Below are positions 7,077 through 13,053 of a stretch of 13,053 nt of DNA, piece after piece; position 1 is the first letter of the stretch, and every line of letters starts with the position of its first letter. Location: contig CAZVJA010000143.1 of NCBI GenBank assembly GCA_964626885.1, forward strand, positions 1-13,053, in the 5' to 3' direction. Position numbers and translations under genes: made by a program. Origin of the DNA: CAZVJA01 sp964626885. Its GTDB lineage: Bacteria; Planctomycetota; Planctomycetia; Planctomycetales; Planctomycetaceae. The notes under the pieces are model-generated. The model saw only the letters and a program-made list of their open reading frames with translations, was not told the origin of the DNA and searched no databases.

Positions 7077-7104
7077 AGTATAATGATCGGATGAGTTGGG
7101 TCAA
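7077..7104 (-). promoter_or_regulatory. Sigma70-like promoter for the sugar-phosphate transferase gene
   Basis: On the minus strand, TTGACC (7099-7104) and TATACT (7077-7082) are separated by 16 bp. Both hexamers differ from consensus at one base. The predicted transcript start is near 7070, about 23 bases before ATG 7047, which supports the short N-terminus. A plus-strand TATAAT at 7079-7084 overlaps but has no -35 partner. Confidence 0.65.
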
Positions 7105-7219
7105 GTTGACTCTCTGGTCCGGTTTTTCCCTCCGTTGGTGGGTCTTGATTTCGCCCTTGTCACGGGAGACACTGAAATCGGTGGAGTTCGTACGACAAGT
7201 CCGCTGATTTGAGGAAGAT

Positions 7220-7486
7220 ATGAAGCCAACCCCCATGCCGGCCCAGGCGGTTCTCGACCGCGAATATCTGGAAATCCGGGCGAAGATCCTGGAATTGGGA
7301 GCGTCGTTCGATCGGTTGGATCGTGGTCCGGGCTCGGTGGAGAACGATCCGCGGATGAAGCTGATCCGCGAAGCACTGTCAGTTTTACAGGAAAAGTCCT
7401 CCGAACGGGCCGAACAGATTCAGTTGATCTTTTCCCGCCAGTACGACGATGACTGGCAAAAGGCGTTTAACATCGCGCGACGGTAG
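7220..7486 (+). CDS. Small helical hypothetical protein (88 aa)
   Basis: Not assigned to a family. The 88-residue product has no cysteine, no signal peptide and no membrane segment. From residue 11 it is predicted mostly helical with heptad-like Leu/Ile spacing (VLDREYLEIRAKILELGASF, then MKLIREALSVLQEK), and it ends in a conserved-looking FSRQYDDDWQKAF. The start is supported by GAGGAAG at 7211-7217 just before ATG 7220. The gene lies 96 bp before the EboB-like hydrolase on the same strand with no terminator between them, so co-transcription is plausible. It may be a small partner protein, but nothing in the sequence shows a function. It is divergent from the sugar-phosphate transferase gene. 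Confidence 0.75.
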   Translation: MKPTPMPAQAVLDREYLEIRAKILELGASFDRLDRGPGSVENDPRMKLIREALSVLQEKSSERAEQIQLIFSRQYDDDWQKAFNIARR

Positions 7487-7582
7487 CAATGCAGCGACGC
7501 GGCGGACACGACACGGCCACGCCGGGGATTCTCACAAATCGACCGGCCTCTCTCGAAATGACATCAAGGCGGCAAAGCACCC

Positions 7583-8422
7583 ATGGAATACTTCGATCCG
7601 CATATTCATATGGTCTCGCGGACCACCGACGATTATGAAACCCTCGCCAAGATGGGGTGCGTCGGCATGAGCGAGCCCGCGTTCTGGGCGGGTTTTGATC
7701 GCGGCAGCGCCGACAGCTTTCGCGACTACTTTCGGCAGCTCACCGACTTTGAATCGAAACGCGCGAAGCAATACTGCTTGCAGCACTTTACATGGCTTTG
7801 CATCAACGCGAAGGAAGCGGAGAACGTCAAACTCTCGCGAGAAGTGATTGCCGCGATCCCCGAGTTTCTCGACAAGCCGAATGTGCTCGGCATCGGCGAG
7901 ATCGGGCTGAACAAGAACACGAAGAACGAAGCCATCGTCTTCCTGGAGCATGTCGATCTGGCGGTCGAGTACGATCAACCGATTCTCATTCACACGCCCC
8001 ACCTGGAAGACAAGTACCAGGGGACGATGATGATCCTCGACATGCTCTGCGACGACAGCCGGCTGGACCACGGGCGGGTGCTGGTCGATCATGTGGAAGA
8101 GCACACGGTGCGCAACGTCCTCGAAGAAGGTTTTTGGGCGGGGATGACTCTCTACCCGGTGAGCAAATGCACGCCGCAGCGCGCCTGTGACATCGTCGAG
8201 ATGTACGGACCGGAGCGGCTGCTGGTGAACTCCGCCGGTGACTGGGGCCCGTCTAAGCCGACCGCCGTGCCGGACTTTATTCTCGAGATGCGCCGCCGCG
8301 GCCATCCGGAAAGCCTGATTCGCAAGGTGGTCTACGAGAACCCGATCGAGTTCTTCAGCCAGAGCCGGAACTTCCACTTCCAGCCGCGCGAGCCCCGCGA
8401 GACGACCGCGTCGCGGAATTAA
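7583..8422 (+). CDS. eboB: TatD-family metal-dependent hydrolase, EboB-like
   Basis: Amidohydrolase-superfamily TIM-barrel protein of 279 residues, presumably with a divalent-metal centre. Likely ligands are His7 and His9 (DPHIHM), Glu106 (GIGEIGL), His137 (LIHTPH), His170 (VDHVEEHT) and Asp220 (SAGDWG), the TatD order HxH-E-H-H-D. The N-terminal stretch DPHIHMVSRTTDDYE and the EPAFWAGFDR segment match what I recall of EboB. EboB is the hydrolase of the ebo cluster (eboABCDEF), which is linked to export or localisation of metabolites such as scytonemin precursors in cyanobacteria. No other ebo gene is in the window, so this is an orphan copy as far as can be seen. The ATG at 7583 directly precedes the conserved N-terminus; the Shine-Dalgarno (AAGG, 13 bases upstream) is poor. 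The enzyme substrate is unknown. Confidence 0.88.
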   Translation: MEYFDPHIHMVSRTTDDYETLAKMGCVGMSEPAFWAGFDRGSADSFRDYFRQLTDFESKRAKQYCLQHFTWLCINAKEAENVKLSREVIAAIPEFLDKPNVLGIGEIGLNKNTKNEAIVFLEHVDLAVEYDQPILIHTPHLEDKYQGTMMILDMLCDDSRLDHGRVLVDHVEEHTVRNVLEEGFWAGMTLYPVSKCTPQRACDIVEMYGPERLLVNSAGDWGPSKPTAVPDFILEMRRRGHPESLIRKVVYENPIEFFSQSRNFHFQPREPRETTASRN

Positions 8423-8453
8423 TTTGCCGGCAAAAGTCACAGACACGCGTGTC
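8423..8453. other. Two 12-bp perfect palindromes between convergent genes
   Basis: TTTGCCGGCAAA (8423-8434) begins directly after the hydrolase stop codon, and GACACGCGTGTC (8442-8453) follows seven bases later. Both are perfect with no loop, in a 58-bp gap before the convergent SDR gene. They lack T-runs, so they may be weak terminators or protein-binding sites. Confidence 0.45.
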
Positions 8454-8480
8454 GAACGATCTCGGCGCGTGAATGATCGC

Positions 8481-9242
8481 TCAGCCAGGCAGCATCACTC
8501 GTCCGCCGCTGGCGACGATCGTCTGACCCGTCATGAAGCTCGACTCATCGCTTAACAGGAAGCGGATGACCGAAGCAATCTCCTCCGGCTGGCCGATCCG
8601 TCCCATTGGCGTTTGCGCGATGATTTTCTGATGCGCCTCGTCAGAAAGGACATGAGCCATTTCGGTCTCCACCAGACCGGGACACATGCAGTTGATGCGG
8701 ATATTGTGCCTGGCCCATGCCTGAGCACAGCAGCGAGTGAACGCGATCACCGCCGCCTTGGACGACGAATAGTGCACCTGGTTCTCGCGCTCACGCAATG
8801 CCGCGATGGAAGACATCGTAACGATCCTCCCGAAGCGGCGGGCGATCATCTCATCCTTCACGGCGTAGACCATGTTGAAAGTGCCGTCGAGGTTCACGTT
8901 CATCGTCTTCTTCCACGATTCCCACGTTACCTCGCTCGCCGGTTCGACGACGCTGTAGGCGGCGCAATGCACCAGCATGTCGATCGGACCGAAGGACTCC
9001 CGCGCGGCAGCCACAATGCGCGCGGCCTGCTCCGGCTGCGAAACATCGCCAGCCACAGCAGCGGCCTCTCCTCCGGCCGCGCGAATCTCTTTCACAAGAG
9101 CGTCCGCTTCGGGTTTGCGCGAAAGGTAATTGATCGCCACCCGCGCCCCTTCCGAGGCGAGTCGCAGTGACGTGGCACGGCCGATTCCGCGCGACCCGCC
9201 GGTGATCAGAACCGTCTTTCCGGAAAAATGTCCTCTCGCCAT
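8481..9242 (-). CDS. Short-chain dehydrogenase/reductase, FabG-like
   Basis: Classical cytoplasmic SDR of 253 residues that should use NAD(P)H to reduce a carbonyl or oxidise an alcohol. The cofactor motif is TGGSRGIG (14-21), Asp67 follows the fourth strand (AGDVS), and the catalytic set is Asn117, Ser145, Tyr158 and Lys162 (YSSSKAA). A usual NNAG is replaced by HCAAYS (92-97), a divergence seen in some SDRs. The IRINCMCPGLVETEMA segment and the C-terminal MTGQTIVASGG are FabG-like. ATG 9242 is set by AAGGGAG at 9249-9255; an in-frame GTG at 9266 is less likely. The gene follows the cyclase by 187 bp on the same strand and may have its own promoter. Being a stand-alone copy, it need not be the housekeeping 3-oxoacyl-ACP reductase; the substrate is unknown. 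Confidence 0.9.
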   Translation of the reverse strand: MARGHFSGKTVLITGGSRGIGRATSLRLASEGARVAINYLSRKPEADALVKEIRAAGGEAAAVAGDVSQPEQAARIVAAARESFGPIDMLVHCAAYSVVEPASEVTWESWKKTMNVNLDGTFNMVYAVKDEMIARRFGRIVTMSSIAALRERENQVHYSSSKAAVIAFTRCCAQAWARHNIRINCMCPGLVETEMAHVLSDEAHQKIIAQTPMGRIGQPEEIASVIRFLLSDESSFMTGQTIVASGGRVMLPG

Positions 9243-9248
9243 GATGTT

Positions 9249-9255
9249 CTCCCTT
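9249..9255 (-). promoter_or_regulatory. Shine-Dalgarno that fixes the SDR start
   Basis: On the minus strand AAGGGAG lies 6 bases before ATG 9242, placing the start there rather than at GTG 9266, eight codons upstream. Confidence 0.75.
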
Positions 9256-9429
9256 CCGGTTGCCACACGGATATGTGCTTGTCGCAGGCCGCACGATTAC
9301 CGGCGATGCATTGGCACTGAAACTCGCGCGGTATCCAGGGTAGCCCGGCAGTTTCGGGAGAGCAATCGGACGGAAGACCGCGGAGCGCCAATGAGCGAAT
9401 CAACCATCGGCGGTGGATGCCGGAGATTG

Positions 9430-11406
9430 CTACGCGTTCGTGAGTTGCGGGGCAGCAACCGGAGTTTTCTTGGCGGTTGCCGAAGCAATTCCAAGCTCGG
9501 ATTGAAACCGTTCCAGGAGCGCGGCTGCCTCGGTGTCAGTGGCCAGCCCCGCGGTGACGAGCGCTTTGCTCAACACCGTGGGATCTTCCTTCTGCTGAGC
9601 CAACAGCCGAGTAAGCATCTCTTCGCTCATATAACCGAGTTCCCGGGCCAACTCCCCAAAACGCTCTCCACGGCTGTTTTGCAGCTGGCGGATCTTGTCA
9701 ACCTGCCCTGCCGAGAGAACCCCTTCCTTCTGTGCAAGTTCGCCGATGCGCAGTTGGGGAAAATTGCATTGCAACAGGGCTTGGGAGATGACTGGGATAT
9801 CAAAGAACTTCCGGTTCGCCAACCAGCGGCTGAAACGGCATTCCAGAACTTTTTGCGCGAAGCAGCGTTCTGCCTCCGGCAGGAGCGTCTTTGAGCGTAC
9901 CTGGTTACGACCGTTCTGCTTGGCTTCGTACATCGCTTCGTCGGCTGCCGCGACGAGCCGGTTTCCAAAATCGGCGGGGAGCCGCTCCGGAACACCAATC
10001 GCGGCTCCCACGCTGATTGTCACCGGTACGCGTTTGTCCTCGAAGAAGATTTCCGCGGCTTCGACATGCTGCCGCACCCGTTCCGCAAATTTCATCAAGC
10101 CGTTCTCCGTCGTTTGCGGTACGAGGACGACGAATTCCTCGCCGCCGTAGCGGGCCAGCACGTCCGAATTACGGATGACTTTTCCGTACACCTCGGCGAC
10201 GTGCTGCAGCACCTTGTCCCCAAAGGGGTGCCCATAGGTGTCGTTGAGCGATTTGAACTTGTCGATGTCGGCGAAGATCACGCCAATCGTTTCCGCGGCA
10301 CGTCCGGCGGCAGCGACCGCATTCTTCAACGATTCGTTGAAGAAATTGCGGTTGTACACTCGTGTGAGCGGATCGTGCAGCGCCTGCTGCTGAAGCTGAA
10401 CGTTCTTGGATTCCAGCTCACGCTGCTGCTGTTCGGCGATTTCGCGCCGCGCGGTGGCTTGCGTACTGGCGACGAATTCGCGCAACGCCAGTTGTGCCAA
10501 TTGCTCGCTGGCCAATGCCATCAACTCGCTCGGCTCTCCGAGTTCATCGAATCGAACCGAAAACAGATCGCCGGCCTGATCGGCCCGGGCGCGTGTATCG
10601 GCCAGAAACTTGTTGAACGCCTCTTCCGAGAGGCCATGATAGGCCTGGGTCAGCTTCTGCAGCCGTTGCAGCGCTTCGCCTTTGTTCGGATTACAGAAAT
10701 AGTCCCCCGCGGCGGCAGCGACGGCAACACTCCGCACAAGTGCGTGTTCGGCATCACGCGGCAGATCGATCAGCGTCTGCAAGTCGGCGTGATGCAGGCG
10801 AATCGCCTCGGACAATTTACCGGGAAGCTTCCATACTTCCATCAGCTTTACGCCAACTTCCGCGTGGTTCACCCCGATCATTTCGGATTCAAGCGAGACC
10901 AGCGATCGTTCGGGATTCTGGGCGGCTTCGAGCACCGGCAGGTAATCGCGAGGAACGGTCTTGAGCATCGCCAGCCGTCCCAAATCGGCCAACAGGCCCG
11001 CGAGGAAGTGCGCCGATTCCTTTCCTCGGTCGGATAACTTGGCCAGCACTTCCGCGGCGCATGCCTGGAGAATCGACTGCTTCCAGTAGGCATTGTAATA
11101 GGCGGCCATCGGCCCGGTGGTCATCGCCGCCTCGACCAACGAAAAGCTGAGTGCCAGCGATGTGACCAGGGTGGTTCCCAGCAAGGGAACCGCGCGGTCG
11201 ATGGTGGTGATCTGCGAGCGGAACGCGAAGAAGGACGAATTCGTCGCCTTCAAAATCTTCGCGGTGATCGCCGGATCGGCTTTGATGACCTCAACGACGT
11301 CCCGGATTTCCGTTTCGGGATTTCGCGACAGTTCGAGCAGCCGCACGGCGACAGTCGGCAGCGTCGGAAGCTGCGGTGAGTTCCAGATTTTTTCCAGGTT
11401 TTGCAT
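9430..11406 (-). CDS. HDOD-GGDEF diguanylate cyclase with C-terminal MshEN-like c-di-GMP-binding motifs
   Basis: Soluble 658-residue signalling enzyme expected to make c-di-GMP from two GTP. The N-terminal HDOD domain (about 5-215) is a degenerate HD-type output domain; a helical region follows, with a likely coiled coil at about 300-342. The GGDEF domain (343-505) has DPLTRVYNRN, metal Asp380, active GGEEF (421-425) and an intact inhibitory site Arg412-x-x-Asp415 five residues before it. After a linker, residues 553-605 hold two 24-residue motifs, RIGELAQKEG...Q576 and RFGELARELG...Q605, separated by five residues (577-581). This matches the MshEN tandem layout, except that motif position 7 is polar (Gln559, Arg588). 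Binding is therefore inferred. The ATG at 11406 has no Shine-Dalgarno. It is the third gene after cheX and cheY, 71 bp past cheY, so CheY-P may control it. Confidence 0.93.
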   Translation of the reverse strand: MQNLEKIWNSPQLPTLPTVAVRLLELSRNPETEIRDVVEVIKADPAITAKILKATNSSFFAFRSQITTIDRAVPLLGTTLVTSLALSFSLVEAAMTTGPMAAYYNAYWKQSILQACAAEVLAKLSDRGKESAHFLAGLLADLGRLAMLKTVPRDYLPVLEAAQNPERSLVSLESEMIGVNHAEVGVKLMEVWKLPGKLSEAIRLHHADLQTLIDLPRDAEHALVRSVAVAAAAGDYFCNPNKGEALQRLQKLTQAYHGLSEEAFNKFLADTRARADQAGDLFSVRFDELGEPSELMALASEQLAQLALREFVASTQATARREIAEQQQRELESKNVQLQQQALHDPLTRVYNRNFFNESLKNAVAAAGRAAETIGVIFADIDKFKSLNDTYGHPFGDKVLQHVAEVYGKVIRNSDVLARYGGEEFVVLVPQTTENGLMKFAERVRQHVEAAEIFFEDKRVPVTISVGAAIGVPERLPADFGNRLVAAADEAMYEAKQNGRNQVRSKTLLPEAERCFAQKVLECRFSRWLANRKFFDIPVISQALLQCNFPQLRIGELAQKEGVLSAGQVDKIRQLQNSRGERFGELARELGYMSEEMLTRLLAQQKEDPTVLSKALVTAGLATDTEAAALLERFQSELGIASATAKKTPVAAPQLTNA

Positions 11407-11477
11407 GGGAGGGATTGCATGCGGCTAAAGGATGATGGACAAGGCCCGAGGAATCCGATCCTGGGATCAATGCCCGA

Positions 11478-11843
11478 TCAGATATTGCAACCGACCCATT
11501 TCTCCAGTTTTTCACGCAAAGAATCGGGCGTGAACGGCTTCACGAGGTAATCGGAACAGCCGGCTTGGATCGCCGCGACAACGCGCGAGCGCTCCGCTTC
11601 GGTGGTGATCATGATCACCGGAATCTGCTGATTCCGCTGTCGAATTTCCTTCAACAGCGTCAGCCCGTCCATGTGCGGCATGTTCCAGTCGCTGAGCACG
11701 ACGTCGAACGTATTCTTCTCGAAGGCTTCGAGTGCCTGCCGGCCGTCTTCCGCCTCGATGATGTCTTCCACGCCGAGCTTATTAAGGCACCGCTTCTGAA
11801 TCGTCCGCATCGTGCCCGAATCATCCACAAGCAAAACTTTCAT
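11478..11843 (-). CDS. cheY: CheY-like single-domain response regulator
   Basis: A 121-residue stand-alone receiver with no output domain. Acidic residues Asp7 and Asp8, phospho-acceptor Asp52 (LSDWNMPHMDG), Thr80/Thr81 and Lys102 (LVKPF) are all present, so it should be phosphorylated and act by protein contact. The ATG at 11843 has AGGGG 8 bases upstream and starts exactly at the receiver fold (MKVLLVDDS). The frame continues upstream towards 12578, but that part is antisense to the other operon frame and is not protein-like. The gene lies 56 bp after the CheX-like gene and 71 bp before the diguanylate cyclase on the same strand. The likely phosphatase is the CheX-like protein; the kinase that phosphorylates it is not in this window. 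Confidence 0.93.
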   Translation of the reverse strand: MKVLLVDDSGTMRTIQKRCLNKLGVEDIIEAEDGRQALEAFEKNTFDVVLSDWNMPHMDGLTLLKEIRQRNQQIPVIMITTEAERSRVVAAIQAGCSDYLVKPFTPDSLREKLEKWVGCNI

Positions 11844-11899
11844 GGGATTAGCCCCTGTCTTTCGGTCCTGGTTCCAATCGTCCCAATGGGTTCGTCCAA

Positions 11900-12391
11900 T
11901 TATTCCAAACCGCTGAATCCGAGTTCGATGGCGAACGGTCCGACCTCGGAATCGAAAATGAGGCAGATCGGTTGCACGTTTGACGGATAGTGAATCTCGT
12001 GATCTTTCCCCGACACGATGTTCGGGATGCTGATCGATAACTGCAGTCGCTCCATCTGAGCTTTCGCCGAGCCTGCGATCATGTTGGTCAGTTCGCCGAC
12101 CGCGTCGCAGACGTCGCTGTTGATCGTGGTGGCCTCGATTCCCACCATCCGATTGAGCACTTCCATGGCAGCAGCTTTGGAAAGGCTCAACACGATCGTG
12201 CCGGCAATCTTTCCCGAGATGCCGATCACGGCGCTCAACTCGTACCGAGGCGACATGTTCTCCTTGAGAACCAACCCCGTGCGGGTGGGGGTGCAATTCA
12301 GCATGGTCTCGAAGACCGACCGCGTGGCGGAGAGCACCGGGTTGATGCACTCCGCGGTTTGTGCGGAGGCTGAGGCAACGGCCGAGTTCAT
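11900..12391 (-). CDS. cheX: CheX-family CheY-P phosphatase-like protein
   Basis: This 163-residue protein fits the CheX/CheC/FliY family. The signature is Glu100-x-x-Asn103 in AVGELTNMIAGSAKAQME, the ExxN motif that in CheX positions water to dephosphorylate CheY-P. The preceding IGISGKIAGTIVLSLS and following YPSNVQPICLIFDSEVGPFAIEL match the family beta-sheet. Only one ExxN motif is visible, as in CheX (CheC usually has two). The ATG at 12391 follows AGGAAGGAAA (12397-12406). It is the first gene of the presumed cheX-cheY-cyclase operon and so probably resets the CheY-like regulator encoded next to it. No flagellar or methyl-accepting receptor gene is in the window, so the pair may serve c-di-GMP control rather than flagellar chemotaxis. 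Confidence 0.9.
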   Translation of the reverse strand: MNSAVASASAQTAECINPVLSATRSVFETMLNCTPTRTGLVLKENMSPRYELSAVIGISGKIAGTIVLSLSKAAAMEVLNRMVGIEATTINSDVCDAVGELTNMIAGSAKAQMERLQLSISIPNIVSGKDHEIHYPSNVQPICLIFDSEVGPFAIELGFSGLE

Positions 12392-12457
12392 ACGACTTTC
12401 CTTCCTGCTTCAACAGTTTGGCAGATTCCTGATCCACTCCTCTCGGAACTATCACCG

Positions 12458-12484
12458 AGTATAGAACAGGTTTTTCGCAGGCAA
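12458..12484 (-). promoter_or_regulatory. Possible promoter of the cheX operon
   Basis: On the minus strand TATACT (12458-12463) is a good -10 about 67 bp before the cheX start. The only -35 candidate, TTGCCT (12479-12484), is 15 bp upstream, shorter than ideal. Assigned mainly on the -10 match and position. Confidence 0.4.
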
Positions 12485-12600
12485 GGATTTCCCCCATCGC
12501 CCGAATGGACTCGGGAGCTCCTTCGAAATGATCCTGTCGAGTACGACAGTTTTGAGGGGTCTGCCACCAACTGGTCACCCAGGTGGGAAGGGATCGAGTA

Positions 12601-12826
12601 TTCCGGTTGCAGCGGTTGACACTTTTCTGAAGTGCCGGAAGTAAGTTTGAACGGGGGACTTTGCCCTAACGGACCGTCAGGTCAGTTGGCTGGGTTGATC
12701 AGCCGACACGAGGACTTATCGGTGTTTCTTATGACACCTTTCGGTCTGTCAACCAGGATGGCTGGTAACCATCCTGTGTTGGAAAAAAAGCCGAACTAAA
12801 ACCGAGGCCTAGTTCTTTCCGAGAAC
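12601..12826. ncRNA. Candidate structured RNA region (series of stem-loops)
   Basis: Five stem-loop units occur in 226 bp of non-coding sequence. They are TTCCGG/CCGGAA (12601-12640) enclosing CACTT/AAGTG; GTTGGCTG/CAGCCGAC with one G-U (12685-12707); GGTGT/ACACC (12721-12738); CAAC-CAGGATGG/CCATCCTG-t-GTTG (12750-12781, 12 bp with one bulge); and the alternative hairpins at 12793-12826. I do not recognise a known RNA class, and the strand is uncertain. It could also be a cluster of palindromic intergenic repeats or regulatory DNA. Confidence 0.35.
12783..12826 (-). terminator. Terminator-like hairpin with competing alternative hairpin
   Basis: On the minus strand GAACTA pairs with TAGTTC (12810-12815 with 12793-12798, 11-base loop), followed by GGC and seven T residues (12783-12789). 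Just upstream GTTCT (12822-12826 as AGAAC on plus) can instead pair with AGAAC (12812-12816), using the same bases. The two hairpins exclude each other, as in an attenuator. No gene to its right within the window needs a terminator. Confidence 0.4.
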
Positions 12827-13053
12827 CCCTCCCCCCCTTAACAACAGGAGCTTATCACTACTAAATGCAATTTAATCTGATTATTTTGTTTTAAATAGGG
12901 TTACTTCGCTAAGTCACAGGCCGATGCAATCGCGTTAGGGCACAAATCCGCTTGACTCACTGAATTCGCATCGAATCCCTTTCTTAAATATTGATAAATG
13001 AGCCAGTTTCAGAACCGTTGAAGGATAGTGAACAGGCAAGCCAATTGAACAAA

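Larger units (their letters stand above)
12392..13053. other. Non-coding region upstream of cheX; hairpin-rich on the left, AT-rich on the right
   Basis: No open frame here is convincing on either strand. Positions 12392-12500 hold the cheX ribosome-binding site and possible promoter. Small hairpins follow: CCCGA/TCGGG (12500-12515) and CTGTCG/CGACAG with loop AGTA (12534-12549, followed by TTTT on the plus strand). From 12601 to 12826 stem-loops are dense (separate entry). From about 12840 to the window end the sequence is clearly richer in A and T than the rest of the window, with no gene, repeat or clear promoter recognised. Confidence 0.6.

Noticed and set aside
7079..7084. Perfect plus-strand TATAAT as promoter for the 88-aa gene
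   Set aside because: No -35-like hexamer lies at suitable spacing upstream, and the same bases form the -10 of a much better minus-strand promoter.
7532..8446. Minus-strand open frame of 304 codons
   Set aside because: It is the exact antisense of the hydrolase gene, which has all TatD metal ligands on the plus strand.
10066..11037. Plus-strand open frame of 323 codons
   Set aside because: It is antisense to the HDOD/GGDEF region of the cyclase and lacks any recognisable motif.
11844..12578. Upstream extension of the cheY frame to 12578
   Set aside because: It overlaps the CheX-like gene in another frame on the same strand. The receiver fold and a Shine-Dalgarno both point to ATG 11843.
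12640..12680. c-di-GMP riboswitch (GEMM) upstream of the c-di-GMP operon, suggested by AGGGCAAA on the minus strand near 12660
   Set aside because: Only this short match to the GEMM core is present. The second conserved segment and the tetraloop-receptor arrangement are not found.

Overview
The window looks like a GC-rich chromosomal segment of a planctomycete. This rests on recalled family resemblance, not on a search. The supports are an EboB-type TatD hydrolase, a long WecA/TagO-type sugar-phosphate transferase with a proline-rich tail, a CheX-CheY-HDOD/GGDEF signalling operon, a small membrane protein ending in a zinc ribbon, and intergenic palindromic repeats whose stems begin GTGTGCCAC.

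Layout from left to right. Positions 1-678 are non-coding and hold two full 124-bp copies and one partial copy of a multi-hairpin repeat. A minus-strand intrinsic terminator (679-709) closes a small secreted-protein gene (750-1142). Next comes a two-component pair on the minus strand: a histidine kinase (1976-2860) and a LuxR-type response regulator (1305-1979), overlapping by 4 bases. About 525 bp without a convincing gene precedes a plus-strand membrane/zinc-ribbon protein (3386-4078). Two minus-strand surface-polysaccharide genes follow: a UDP-glucuronate 4-epimerase-like enzyme (4137-5144), whose leader carries a 118-bp inverted-repeat element, and a polyprenyl-phosphate sugar-1-phosphate transferase (5410-7047) with a good sigma70-like promoter. 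On the plus strand an 88-residue helical protein (7220-7486) precedes the EboB-like hydrolase (7583-8422), which converges on an SDR oxidoreductase (8481-9242, minus).

The right part is a minus-strand signalling operon: CheX-like phosphatase (11900-12391), CheY-like receiver (11478-11843), then a 658-residue HDOD-GGDEF diguanylate cyclase (9430-11406). The cyclase has intact GGEEF and RxxD motifs. Its C-terminus carries two 24-residue motifs separated by exactly five residues, which matches the layout of the c-di-GMP-binding MshEN domain. I regard this HDOD-GGDEF-MshEN architecture, in an operon with CheX and CheY, as the most interesting signal. The cyclase would make c-di-GMP and also read it through a domain otherwise known mainly from type II secretion and type IV pilus ATPases.

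Upstream of cheX, 12392-13053 holds no gene but is rich in stem-loops between 12601 and 12826. These include a terminator-like hairpin with a competing alternative hairpin on the minus strand. No rRNA, tRNA, CRISPR array, transposase or integrase gene was seen.
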